Part shown: positions 46,411-57,340 of the stretch, piece after piece | Layout of the letters: each line of letters starts with the position of its first letter | Position numbering within the stretch: the stretch's first letter is position 1 | NCBI GenBank assembly: GCA_050084985.1 | Contig: JBITNC010000002.1 | Span: 25,234,001 to 25,298,000 of the forward strand | DNA from: Nageia nagi | Taxonomy: Eukaryota; Pinophyta | Length of the DNA: 64,000 bases | Reading direction: 5' to 3' | Program-made: the position numbers and the translations under genes | Notes under the pieces: generated by a model | The model's input: the letters and a program-made list of their open reading frames with translations, nothing else | Told to the model about the DNA's origin: nothing | The model's database searches: none

Positions 46411-47200
46411 CTATGCTCCTATGTTTCCCATAACAAGGGTTTGTTGATTAGAGATACTTTTGGGATAGTCTAAGAGCATGGAGTCTCCAGATTTGGTGAT
46501 ATAGTTCTGGGACATAAGGACTTTATATAATCTTTCTTGAATATGTAACTTGCCACACCTATCATTTGTCCAGGTGAACTTGGTTTTTCTAAATTCCATA
46601 TCCATAAGGTTATTTTCATTGATGAATGAGGTAAAATCCCTCATACTATTAGTGAACCCTTCCACCCCACCCATTTTATAAAAAGGATATAATGGTTAGT
46701 TAAAATCTTTGGCTAAAATCCAACTAATACCCAAAAAGGCTTCCCACATCTATTTCAAAGAGGACCAAAGAATTCGCCTCCCAGCACAAGTAGTCCATGC
46801 ATAAATATTTGTAATAATAAACATTTCCTTGGTATCCAAGAATGTAAAAAGAATAGAATAGAAATCAGGACTAGAAATAATCATCCTACCTTCCATTTTG
46901 TTGTTGTCCCAAAGGCACATGATGTCTCCAAATTTTCCTATGATTGGGCTAGCCACGAAATTAGCCTCCCTTCATAAAATATTTGTAACAAAGGGAGCTT
47001 TTCCCTTAATAAATTTTATTTCTTGTAGTAGAATAACATCTGGTTTTAGCTCTTTTTTCAAAGCTAACAAACTTATATATCTTTTAGGAGCACAAATCCC
47101 CCTTACATTCCATCTTAGGATTTTTGTTAAACCATTTTTTTGTCTTTCCACCTCCCTTGAAAAGAGTAGCTTGAGCTCCTTTTGCAATATCAACTTTTAG
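46411..47200 (-). pseudogene. LINE ORF2 endonuclease
   Basis: The frame reads ILRWNVRGI (the N-x-R-G motif), then KPDVILLQEIKF (LLQE), then MCLWDNN, FIITNIYAWTTCAGRR, and a DFN box, followed by the FTWTNDR block. All are marks of an APE-type LINE endonuclease. Stops near 46970 and 46750 and a shift divide it into three pieces. It is closely related to the plus-strand LINE copy at 1.8-2.3 kb. Confidence 0.88.
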
Positions 47201-47914
47201 TTTCATGGCTCTTATAGTTTCTTTCGAAGGTCTACTTGGATGTTGTTCCTTTCCAACATTTCCTTGTTATTTCCTCCTTTGTTTCCTTATTTGGGCTTGG
47301 GTTGATAAGGTGGCTTCCTCTTGGAAGTCTAAATCCTCTTCCTCCCCTAGAACATCCTCATTGGAGTAAGGGATGGCTACAAAATTTTTCTAAGGTAGGA
47401 TGGTCAAGCTTCTAACTTTTTAAGCCTTGATTAATGCTAGGAATTGGGTTTTAGGGACTTATTCCAATAGATCACTTATTTTCTCCATTTGTTCTTTATG
47501 ATCTTCTTGGTTTTGAGAGATTATTTCACATTTTCCTTGGGACTCCTTCTCTACTATCACTTCATTATCACTCAAGGTTGCCACTTCATTTGATTCTTAA
47601 TGAGCTTCCTCATATTGATTTGAATGATATCCTTCCTTTTCTCTTTCATCTAACATGGTATCAAGACTTCCTTTATTGATATGGTTGAGAATCTTTAATG
47701 TGTACCATAACTTTATCATAGGCAGATTTTTCCCCTTCTAGAGCTTCCTTAGTTGGATCCTTAGACTCCTCTACTTCCAAACTAAAAAAGGCATTATGCA
47801 TTGGGATTGAGTTGTCTTGTATTTCCTTCAAGACTCGTAAGGCTTCTCTTTTTTCTTTTACATGAGAGGGATCTTTCTCCACTAGTTGTTTATTATTTTT
47901 ACTTTTCTTATTGC

Positions 47915-48430
47915 TTCAGAGGGCACCATGAAGAGAAATGGCCCTTCTTCTTACACATATCACACATTGAGGGGGTTCTCATACTTGATTTATTGAGTCC
48001 ATTGGCCTAAATCTAACACTAAGTCAATAGAATCAAGGAGATTAGTCATGGGATAAATGGTAACATAGAGTTGAGCAAAGATCATGAAAGATTTAGCCTT
48101 GATAGCCTTATTAAAGGAGATTAGCTCCCTTATCTGGTTATCAATCCCTAATAGGATTTCATCATGCCAGTATTGTAATGGTAGGAAAAGAAGCCACACC
48201 CAAACTAGGAATGGCATAGTGCTTTGGGTTCTAGGATCAAAATTCGGATAACATTTCTTTAGTAATAAATCCCTTTATATGAACATCCATGGACCACCAT
48301 ATAAGACCTTTTGAAGATCATCTCCCATATAAAACTTTATCATGAAGAACCCATTAGGGAGAGCTACAATATCAAATTGTCCTCCAATTTTCCATTTCTA
48401 GAAAGTTCATTCTCTCACAACATCTATGTC
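47915..48430 (-). pseudogene. LINE ORF1: DUF4283-like region and CCHC knuckle
   Basis: The 75-codon part at 47990-48217 reads FLVWVWLLFLPLQYW, then LLGIDNQIRELISF, resembling the WVRLPxLPLEYW...IGxxIG pattern of the DUF4283/zf-CCHC_4 region of plant LINE ORF1. Just downstream MCDMCKKKGHFSSWC gives an intact CX2CX4HX4C knuckle (about 47920-47970). ORF1 proteins bind the LINE RNA. Confidence 0.75.
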
Positions 48431-48760
48431 AATATTAGGTCTTAGGAACTTGTTGATCAACTTAAGAGCCCCTTACTCAGTGATAATCTTGATAATTTTT
48501 GGTGGCATATTGAGTTTTTCATCAAAGGCTTTAATGTTGAAGGAAGTCTCCAAAGGAGAAATATTAGCTCCCCTTTCCACTTAGGCATAAGAGAATTTCT
48601 TCCTTTTTATCATAGTTTGTGCATGTAGACTCTCATTGTTAAGGGGCTTTGAGGGGAATTGAGATTCTCCATCATCACCTTTGAATCCATGTTGGGTTTG
48701 TCATTACCTACAAAAGTATTTTCATCCACTACATGATCCTTGAGTTTCATGGTCGCCTTT

Positions 48761-49849
48761 TCCCCAACTTTGGTCCCAATCAGCCTAGCCCTAGTCCCTC
48801 CTCGTGTGCGCTCTGCTTCCTTGCTCTACTCCTTCATCCTTCTCTCTTTTATTTTGAACTAAATATATATAACAACTATGTAAAAAAATTAGTTCCCCTA
48901 CAACCTATGTCTATTACAAAATACCCTTACCAAGTCAACTATAAAATTTACAAATAGATGATGAAGATAGCAGGCTAGACAACTCCACCCACATATCCTA
49001 TAGCCAAAATCATCTCCTTTTGTAGGTAGAATCCCTATACTTGGGGGCCCCTTAAAAAACCTAACCACCATCAAAATCCAAAGCTCACCCTAAGCATACT
49101 ACGTATTCCTCTATTATTTTCATAAAGAAATGAATAACAAGAATTGTAATTCAGGATATCCAACATTCATCACCACCCACCTCACCACTAGTTTCATCAA
49201 TTTCTCCCATTAAATCAGTATCATTGCTACTAGTATGGAATAGGTTGAGAATGATTCATAAATACAAAATAGCCATACCATTGCCAACATCTAACCCTGC
49301 ACATTTAAATGGGGGACCCTCTACACTAGAAATGACATAGGAGGCCATGGAGATCTCAATGTCTAATGCCAACTCAACTTAAGGATCAACTTGAACTGTT
49401 ATAAAAATAATTACCCTTGTAGTCGACTTTGGTATAGTGAAAGCTCATCAAGAAGATATAAGGAATAATAGAATAAATTTTTTATGAATCTAACTCAAAA
49501 TATTTACTACTACAAACAAATGCTTTGATGTAAGAGAAATAGGAGCTAGATAAGGAGGAGGGGGCTTATTAGAGGCAAAGAGGAAGAATAACCCGACCAC
49601 AATAAGGTGATAAGAACATAAAGTTTTGTTTACCATTATGCCATAGCCAAAAGTCACCAAAATTCAATTGTTCTTACCAGTGCAAAGGGAAACCACTACC
49701 CCATGTATGCAAAAAGTAGTTAATGAATATTTTAATACCTTATTTACTATAGACCTATATTTGTCCACATAATATTAAGAGAAAATCCTATGAAGTATCC
49801 CCATATTCATATCTTAGAAGTAGAATGAACTTTTAAGAGAGATAGACAA
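48761..49849. other. unassigned DNA, possibly LINE-derived
   Basis: No domain could be read. It lies between LINE parts in opposite orientations and may contain their edges. Confidence 0.3.
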
Positions 49850-50500
49850 GGAGGAGGTGAAATAAATAATGATTTTCATATAAATAGGGAAGGCTTTAGG
49901 ATCGGGTGGATGGGAAGACAAGAAACTTATACAGTAAAAGAAGGTTACAAAAGGGTTATTCAAAATAGTCAAATCCAACAGTAATATCCCTTGGTGAAAA
50001 TATGATAGCTAAAGGATGGTTGAAGATAAACTTCTTTACATGGTTGATTACATGCAATAACATTATGATCTAGGACAACTCAAGGATAAGTAAAGTCATT
50101 GGGCCCAACTAGTGTGTAGTGTATCACAAAGAGGAGGATTTAATAATCCACTTCCTTTTGAAATACCCCTATGCTAGTACAATCTTGAACTACTGGTATT
50201 CCATTTTCAACTAGATAAAAAGGGTTCCTCCCAATGGTAACAAATTTTGGTATTACTAGTTACGTAACCTATTTAAATATAGTGAGAACAACTTGGAATC
50301 TTGGAATGTGCTTCATTTGCTTGAAGCTTTCACTAGAAGGTAACAACAAAATCTTTAAAGAAGAATTTAGACCAAAAGAAAGAATCTAGAGCATCATAAT
50401 AAGGAAATTATTATAGACCTTGTAGGCTAAAGTACATGAAGAGTCTTAAATGATAGAGGAATAATATAACATTTGGATACAATTATGGAAGCAAGTACAA
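49850..50500 (+). mobile_element. LINE 3' fragment with zf-RVT-like region
   Basis: Broken + frames give ETYTVKEGYKRVI, then LKINFFTWLITCNNIM, and later FLLKYPYASTILNYW, the order of the zf-RVT domain (SVKxAY ... K...W ... ILT ... C.LC ... HLF..CP) after plant LINE reverse transcriptases. The cysteines are mostly lost. It is on the opposite strand to the large LINE, so it is a separate old insertion. Confidence 0.6.
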
Positions 50501-50689
50501 TATGGGAGTTAAGAATAATAGGAGAAAGGATGAGGAAGAGAGAAACAATTTCCTAGGGAAGCAACCCTCTACAGATAAAAAAAAAGGGTACATGAAGAAT
50601 ATTTTAATTTTTTTTTAACTTTTATTCAAAGAAAAGAATATTAAATCAAAAATAAAATTTAGGTATCTACATTTGACTTGATGATAACA

Positions 50690-51950
50690 AACTAAGAGTT
50701 AAGGTCAATATGATTTTAGAAGAAAACATTCAACTATTGAACACATCCTCAACTTTTGAATTATTAATGAAAATTGCTAAAATGATAAAAAGATTTATTT
50801 CATTATTTTGTTGATTTAAAAAAAAACCTTTGATGCCTTTCATAGGAGTAAGGTTTTAAAGTATATGATAGACTTAAGAATACCCTTTGAACTAAGGTTT
50901 ATAATTTATAAGCTTTATGAGCAAGTTATCCCCAAACTCAAAATTGATTAAGCATGGTATGAGAAAATTAATTGCAATATTGGAGTTAAGCAAGGATACA
51001 TTTTATCCACAATTTTATTTAGTATACTAAAAATATATCTATATGAAGTTGAGGGCAAGACAAAACCAAAATTATGATTATTAAATTTATAAAGTTGTAC
51101 CTTACGTTAAGATGCTTCTTAATAATTAATTTTTATAGATGATTCACTCTTACAAATACTCAGGTATTGCTACAATCACAAACTAAATTGAAATCTCAAT
51201 GTTGAAAAAATAATATTTGTTGGATAGAAGGTCTTTTATGTTTTTCAAAAAATTGTAAAAATATGAAAGTTTGAAACTATCACAAAAAAAACTCTTTTAT
51301 TTTGCCTCATAACTCTAATAATAATTCATGATTGTGATTTTTAATGTGAAAGCATTTATCAAGAATATGGAATAATTGAACAAATATAAAAATAATTCAT
51401 CATTTATAACTTTGAGATTAAAAGTAATAAAACCTATCATATCCTTATCATGGAATTGGTCTACTTTCAATTGAAAATGAAGCTCTAAAATGATATATTT
51501 TATACTATTATAAACTAACAAAGTTAGATAACCATAGGTTACTTTTCATTGTCTAATAAATTTGCCTAAACCACCTACGTCTCAAAAGAGGCTAGCTAAA
51601 AGCTTTAACAAATGATTTGATTTTTGAAGCATGACCAATAATATAAACCTTTTTTCAAATATCGACAAGTTCAAATTACAAATAAAGTATTTGAATTTTT
51701 TTGGAGTGATTATAATATCAATCTATTATAAAAATATCATCAATCCAAAACTTGAACATCCATCTTGCTCATATAAAATTCCTAGTCCTAAAACAAATAA
51801 CGATTGCAAAAATTAAGAATAATTCACCAACTCCATTGCTTATTCAAAGGTGCCCACATTTTGAAATCATAGATGAATTACAAAGATTAAAAATGTGTCA
51901 CACTCTATATCAAAAAAGCCATTCATCTAAAACAAAAAGTGATTGTTGAT
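50690..51950 (+). mobile_element. second LINE remnant, different clade
   Basis: Near 50800-51035 the frame reads FKK-FDAF-RSKVL, then LRIPFELRFIIYKLYEQVI, then INCNIGVKQGYILS, the pattern of a non-L1 plant LINE reverse transcriptase (F-x-D-F-x-K-A-F-D; NxGVKQGCPLSP). An IDDS near 51140 could be a decayed YADD box. Similarity beyond about 51.3 kb is weak. It ends near the NDUFS4 promoter region. Confidence 0.65.
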
Positions 51951-52436
51951 AGATCTAATAACATATCGAGTTCTAGACTTATCACATTTTATTTTCAATT
52001 GCAAGAAGTTACGAATCAAAAATGTCAAATGAATCTCGAAGATTGGAAGGATCACCTGTCAGGGCATTACTTCTAAATCTACTAGGTTTGCTTCATCTAA
52101 TTGTAATATTACGAACTTATTTTCAACCTCAAATATTGAAAAAGCCCCTTCACTCTCCATATATAAATTTTCTATTTCACTCATATTTATTGTATTTTAA
52201 CACTCTTTTTATTTATTTCACTCTTACACATCAAAATTACTCTAAATACTTCTCTACTCTTATTATATATATATTTTAGACAATTCCATTCACCATTTTA
52301 ATTGAGAAAAATTAATATCAAATAATCTATTGTTCAATTCATAGATAAATAATTCCTAAAGCACCATAAAACAAATATTACAATGATAATTTACCCATTT
52401 TACAATGATATCGTGTCCATCTCTCTATCTCTGTAT

Positions 52437-52487
52437 ATGAATTTATAGGCAACTTCTGGGAAATTCACATCCTTGGCATCAGACAGA
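52437..52487 (+). promoter_or_regulatory. NDUFS4 5' untranslated / proximal region
   Basis: The sequence before the start codon is kept in the duplicated copy near 56053-56098, so the duplication began upstream of exon 1. No clear TATA box was fixed; T-rich CTCT motifs precede it (52418-52432). Confidence 0.45.
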
Positions 52488-52652
52488 ATGGCTGGCTTTG
52501 TTCAGAGAAGGCTATGGAGGTTTGCATCATCGACGTCTGCAAATCCTTCATGGATGATACGGAGAGGGTTTGGCACGGATGCATTGACAGAAATCAGACC
52601 GGGGGAGATCGGTGTAGTCTCTGGAATTCCGGACGAGCATTTGCGTCGCAAG
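52488..52652 (+). CDS. NDUFS4: NDUFS4 exon 1 (mitochondrial complex I 18-kDa subunit)
   Basis: Exon 1 has 55 codons. It begins MAGFVQRRLWRFASST, a basic, serine-rich stretch without early acidic residues, as expected of a mitochondrial targeting peptide. It ends PGEIGVVSGIPDEHLRRK, a close match to the RGEIGxVSGIPxEHLxRK motif of plant NDUFS4. A clean splice donor (AAG|GTACAT) follows. NDUFS4 is an accessory subunit at the peripheral arm of NADH:ubiquinone oxidoreductase, needed for assembly and stability of its NADH-oxidising part. The ATG was chosen because it opens the targeting peptide; an in-frame TTG five codons earlier is not a credible start. The next exon, which should encode the segment with YSPAR in relatives, was not found in the window. 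Confidence 0.92.
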
Positions 52653-54311
52653 GTACATGTTTTCTATTTACATTTCCTATACGGATTCTCTATATATAAA
52701 TTGTCCATATATCAACCATTCTGTTGTCTGTTTGAAGTATTACCCAATTTTACAGGGAAACTTGTTAACGGGGCAAGGTAGATAGGACATTTAGGTTTTT
52801 CTCAAATTAGGGTTGAATTTGTTAGAAACCCTTAAGCGTAGGGGTTAGTAAAATTTGAAGTTTGTTTTGTGAAATCTGCATGCACATATTATATGCGGAA
52901 ATCCAGCACTGGCTTAGTTTTTCTTGAAGAATGTGAATCATAATATTATATTCTGGTAAATGTAGTGCATTAGCAGATTATGAGGATATTAGAGTTTGAA
53001 GTTCACAGTGGTTCCGACCAGCCATGGAATTTGACCATAAATAGTGGACAATACAATCAAAATTAAACATGGGGGATGACCAGAAGCTATGCAAATATTC
53101 TTAAATATCTGAAAGGGGAACGTAAATATGTCATAATTAGGGAATATTTTCTTAGAAACCAGACGGGCATCTGCAATGGTAATGTTTATGGTAAAAAAAA
53201 GACTTTTCGTGTCCTTTTGGATAACTTGACCTACCTGTAAGCGATATGTATTTGGATAAAATATGGCCTCTGTAAGGATTGAATTTAAACTTTTATTCGG
53301 CTGCTCTAACTAAAGGTTTTGATAAATTAGTGTAGTACTGCAGATGCCAGTGTAATTAAGCCGAATGTCATTGTTTAATGTGCAAGGTAAGAGAATATGT
53401 GTTTCGTCTAGTGTGGAGTAGTTTTTAAGATGTTTTCAATCTTGCTGCGACTAGAAAATCAAGTATATACCTGCACGCCGATTATGTTGGCTTTGTGCAG
53501 CGTTTAGAATTGCGGCATTCTGAACAGTGGGAGAATTACTATTATGGTTTACCCATTTTAATTGCAACCCAGAACTACATGGGGCATCATGCATTAATGT
53601 AGTTAGAAAGTATCTAAATGAGTCTTTATGTTGTACCGAATCCATCTATTTTATACTGGGGGGAAGATCATGTAGACAACAAAGATTAAGAAAGAACAAG
53701 CCCAATCCATATTACCCAACTAGGTCACTTGGAAATTTAGAGCATAGAATGAAATATAACATATGATTGTGGGAAGAAGGCATGAGGTCACTGGAAAAGA
53801 TAGGAGAAAGGAACATTTATTCCTGGTTAAGAAGATATGCAGGAGACTTATTGAAGACAAAAGTGTAGTATGTATCTAAGAAACATATATATAAACGTGG
53901 TTAAGGAGAACTCTATCAATTGATTCCATGACAGAGCTTGAGGATGCAATGGCAATTGGTTAAAAAAAGTGGTCAGTCCTTACCTTTATTATTTATAGTC
54001 AGAAAGGCAAATAATTTACTTCAATTAATTACAAATTTGCATTGCAATTTTTCACCTGAATGTTTGAACTCCGGCAAAATTAAAAACTTCATAGGGAATC
54101 TTGAATTCCTAACATTTAAACAACCAACTTTGTGTTAGGGTATTTTGCATTATGAACATTCTAACTTGCAGTTTTCATTTAATGGTAGCATCTGTGAACT
54201 AAATTGTAGATTGATCAATCCTCTCTCACCAATCAAGAGAGTTATTCTTAGGCTAATCTTTAGGGACATTTCGTTTGTTTTTAGTGACATTAGTTCGTTG
54301 GTTGAGAAATA
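52653..54311 (+). other. NDUFS4 intron, segment shared with the downstream duplicate
   Basis: Most of 52437-54170 reappears, diverged and with indels, at 56053-57341. Shared landmarks are GTGTGGAGTAG, GGACGACTTGACCTA-like words and GGGAATCTTGAATTCCTAA. No coding exon was recognised; open frames such as 53451-53766 show no NDUFS4 similarity. Confidence 0.6.
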
Positions 54312-54472
54312 TGTTAAGAATATTACATCTTAGGATTCATGTTTAGGTTTGTTATATCAGTAAGTGTCTCACAAAATGTCAGGTAGTAAGAGGAGGACAA
54401 CGAAGTTGGTTGCATAGTGCCTTTGGAAATCTTTATCTAATGAAAGATAGAACAATATTTAAAAATCTTACA
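54312..54472 (+). mobile_element. 5' LTR of the TRIM-like element
   Basis: 161 bp. It shares ATTCATGTTTAGGTTTGTTA and other blocks with the right repeat. It ends in CA directly before the primer site. Confidence 0.82.
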
Positions 54473-54484
54473 TGGTATTAGAGC
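54473..54484 (+). other. primer binding site of the TRIM-like element
   Basis: TGGTATTAGAGC matches the initiator-Met tRNA complement at 11 of 12 bases and starts immediately after the LTR. Confidence 0.8.
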
Positions 54485-54982
54485 AATTCATCATTGTGGA
54501 CCTGTGAAAAATGTCATTACAGATTTGAAGGGGAATGGCCTCCAAGACTATTCCCCCTCCCTTGATGTAATGCTTAGGCTTTTTGCTAGTTTTCATATTC
54601 TTTTTTTCTAATGGTGTACGACAAGGGTGTGAGCTTTGCATTCTCTCTTGTTCTAGAAGAAGCATTAGATAATTCCATCCCTGCACCATTTTTACCCCGA
54701 TTCGAAAATGAGCACCTTTCAACTATCATTTTCCATTTGCCACGATCATGTTAGAGTATGCAAATAAGAAAACCTGCGGCATGTTTATTACAGTGCAATT
54801 TTGATAATGCAAATGTAGGCAAACTAAGAGATATGCTGGATTTCTAATCTTGGCCAAAGTCTCTAATGGAAGTTCATCTCAGTCTTGAAAAATTCAAAGT
54901 CCAACTTGTGGATATGTGCACTTGGTAAGAATATGATTCAGTAAGTCACAAGGGATCAAACATCAAGAAGTAAAGACTCAAA

Positions 54983-55376
54983 GTGAATGGATGAGTGTGT
55001 CTCCATTCACAAGACGATGGATGTGGTTGGATGTGTTTGTCTTCAATCACAGTTGTTGGTGATTATGATTGGAATGTATCCCTTCAATCATAATTGTTGT
55101 GAATAGATGTGTGTGTCCATGTCTACAACTTTTTGATGTTGGATAGAAGTATTTTTCTCTATCCAAATGTGGTATATGACCACAAATAGAAGAGTTTGCC
55201 CCTATCCTTTGTTCCATGGGTAGATGTGTTTGTCCATAGCCTTGGATAAGAGTCTAGTAAGGTTTGCCCTATTGAAGAAGCATAGTGAGGCTAGGTCCAC
55301 TATTGCTTATCACAAATAAATGTGTACGCCCCTATTTGTCCCTTGTGCATTGATGACCTAATGAGTTTGTTCATTA
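54983..55376 (+). repeat. array of short hairpins with similar loops and different stems
   Basis: A run of inverted repeats in the internal region of the TRIM-like element. Perfect stems: 54983-54990/55003-55010 (8 bp), 55139-55146/55159-55166 (8 bp), 55312-55318/55333-55339 (7 bp), 55359-55364/55371-55376 (6 bp). Stems with G-U pairs or a bulge: 55023-55030/55043-55050, 55062-55072/55084-55094 and 55279-55287/55298-55307. Most loops are about 12 bases and look alike (ATGTGTTTGTCC and variants), while the stem sequences are unrelated. Two or three more units near 55098-55245 have decayed stems. Confidence 0.75.
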
Positions 55377-55416
55377 AATAGTCATCCCCATTTGGAGAAT
55401 GATGTAATAATGAGGG

Positions 55417-55579
55417 TGTTGAGAATATTGCCTCATAAGATTCATGTTTAGGTTTGTTATATCAGCAAGTGTCTAATGAATGTCAGGTAGGCAGATGTGG
55501 ACAACCAGTTGGTTGCACATTGCATATATAAATATTTATTATCCTATAATGAATAATTGAACAATATTTTAAATCTTCA
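55417..55579 (+). mobile_element. 3' LTR of the TRIM-like element
   Basis: 163 bp, preceded by a purine-rich tract (AATAATGAGGG). Diverged from the left LTR, mostly in its second half. Confidence 0.82.
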
Positions 55580-56098
55580 AAGATAATGCCCCCTATAGTG
55601 ACAAAACTTCCTTCTCTAGGTTTTCATCAGGAATCAATGTCCCAACCTCATTTTAAAAACTCCTTAGATACTAAAGAGGTGATTATCTGATGATAAATAT
55701 CTTTCTATTATAATTTCGATTTAGTACAAATTTATAGTAGGAACATGATCAACATATTAATTCTATTTCATGAATTAAGATAAGTAATTGCTATTTCATA
55801 GAATATATTCATTTATCTAAACATTGCTTTCTTTTTCTTCAAATATTTCAGGTCAATTTCCTTCTCATCCCACTCCATGAGCCCCTTTTCTCAATGTATT
55901 AAACTTAAATTTCATAAGTATAATAAAAAAGGTGAAACAATAACTTAAATAGAGCTCTTTACAATAATGTAAGAAATATAATGCTGTTCATAACTAAGGT
56001 GTCTAAAATAGAAAAATAGGCAAATATAACAAAAAATAAAATAAAAATATAAATTTATAAGCACCTTGGGGAAAGTCACATCTTTCGCATCAGAAACA
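55580..56098. other. NDUFS4 intron, unassigned part
   Basis: AT-rich, without recognised features. Its right end (from about 56053) resembles the sequence just upstream of exon 1 and marks the start of the duplicated segment. Confidence 0.35.
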
Positions 56099-56268
56099 AT
56101 GGCTTGTTTTGTTCAGAGAAGGCTATGGTTGTTTGCTTGATCCATGTCTGCATATCCTTCATAGATAATATTGAGAGGGTTTGCAACTGATGAGTTGACA
56201 ACCCCAGATATCAGACCCAGGGAGATTGGTGAAGTCATGGAAATCTGGAGGAGCATTTGCTTTGCAAG
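56099..56268 (+). pseudogene. decayed second copy of NDUFS4 exon 1
   Basis: The segment begins with ATG and reads MACFVQRRLWLFA before a TGA. It has a second in-frame stop (TAG) about ten codons on and a few extra bases relative to exon 1 (170 against 165 nt). It still carries IRPREIGEV and ends CAAG|GTACATGTTTTC, with the same splice donor context as exon 1. It lies in the same orientation between exon 1 and the downstream exon. It therefore comes from a tandem segmental duplication and not from reverse transcription of an mRNA, as intron sequence follows it. Confidence 0.88.
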
Positions 56269-57340
56269 GTACATGTTTTCTCTAGTTTTTCTGAAATTAG
56301 GGTTGATTTTTGTTATAATTCTCTGGTTTTTCTGATAAAGTTTAGGGCAGAGAAGACTTTTAATGTCCTTTTGGACGACTTGACCTATAGAACCTGTAAG
56401 CGGTGTATTTGGATAAAATATGATCTCTGTGAGGATTAGATTTGATAAATTAGTGTAGGATTACAGATGCTAGTGAAATTAAGTTTTGTATTAGGTTTGA
56501 TAAATTAGTGTAGGATTACAGATGCTAGTGAAATTAAGTATAATGGCATTGTTTAATGGGCAAGGTAAGAGAATATATGCTTCATCTAGTGTGGAGTAGT
56601 TTTCTTAAGATGTTTTCAACCTTACTGTGACTAGAAAATCAAGCATATACTTTCATGCCAACTATGTTTGCTTTTTGCAGCGCTTAGAATCACAGCATTT
56701 TAAGCAGTATCTCCTGTTGAGGTCTCTTGATTCTATACAGCTCTGTTCTGTGAATAATACAGAACTAGATTGCACATCCTGCATTAATGTAGTTAAGAAA
56801 GTATTAATGATTCTCTGTGCTGTACGGAATCCATCTCATTTGACTGGGAGGAAGATGATGTAGACAAGAAGGAATAAGAAAGAACAAGCCCAATCCAGAG
56901 TTCTCAGCTAGGTGACTTGGAAAATTTAGAGCATAGAATGAAACATAACATATGATTGTGGGAAGAAGGCACGAGGTGAATGGAAAAGATAGAATTAAGA
57001 AACCATGATACCTGGGTAAGAAGATATTTAGGAGACTTATTGAAGTCAAAAGTGAAGAAGGTATTAAAGAAACATGTACATGGATGGATAGCGAACAGTG
57101 GTTAAGGAGAACTCTATCAATGGATTTTATGACACAGCTTGAAGTTGCAATGGCAATTGGTGAAAAAGGGTGATTAGTCCTCACCTTTAATTATGACTAG
57201 TTAGAGATGCAAATAATTTGCATTTCAAGTTTTAACCTGAATGTTTGACCTCCTGCAAAATTGAAAACTTCAGAGGGAATCTTGAATTCCTAAACATTCA
57301 AATAACCAACTCTCTATTAGGGATTTTCTATTATGAACAT
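56269..57340. other. intron copy of the duplicated NDUFS4 segment
   Basis: Matches 52653-54170 in order with indels and includes its own small direct repeat of about 60 bp (GGTTTGATAAATTAGTGTAGG twice, 56430-56535). It ends where a minus-strand LTR begins. Confidence 0.7.

Larger units (their letters stand above)
44785..48760 (-). mobile_element. L1-type LINE, 5' and middle part (right of nested copia)
   Basis: The LINE continues here from 36048 on the minus strand: reverse transcriptase (about 44800-46090), endonuclease (about 46411-47200) and ORF1 (about 47400-48760). Numerous stops and shifts break both ORFs. Together with the 35239-36048 piece about 4.8 kb of LINE remains. The 5' limit is set where ORF1-like sequence fades and is uncertain. 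Confidence 0.82.
54312..55579 (+). mobile_element. TRIM-like miniature LTR retrotransposon
   Basis: Two direct repeats of 161 and 163 bp (54312-54472; 55417-55579) start TGTT(A/G)AGAATATT and end CTTACA/CTTCA. After the first comes TGGTATTAGAGC, the tRNA-iMet primer site with one mismatch; before the second comes the purine tract AATAATGAGGG. The internal part is about 940 bp and encodes nothing recognisable. This is the definition of a terminal-repeat retrotransposon in miniature. The LTRs have diverged considerably, so the insertion is old. Flanks AAATA and AAGAT do not give a clear target duplication. It depends on enzymes from another element. Confidence 0.82.

Noticed and set aside
53451-53600. 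Candidate for NDUFS4 exon 2 with a Y-I-P-A-R-like reading
   Set aside because: A stop follows within the frame, the downstream residues do not match, and the duplicate copy near 56640 keeps the DNA but not the frame.
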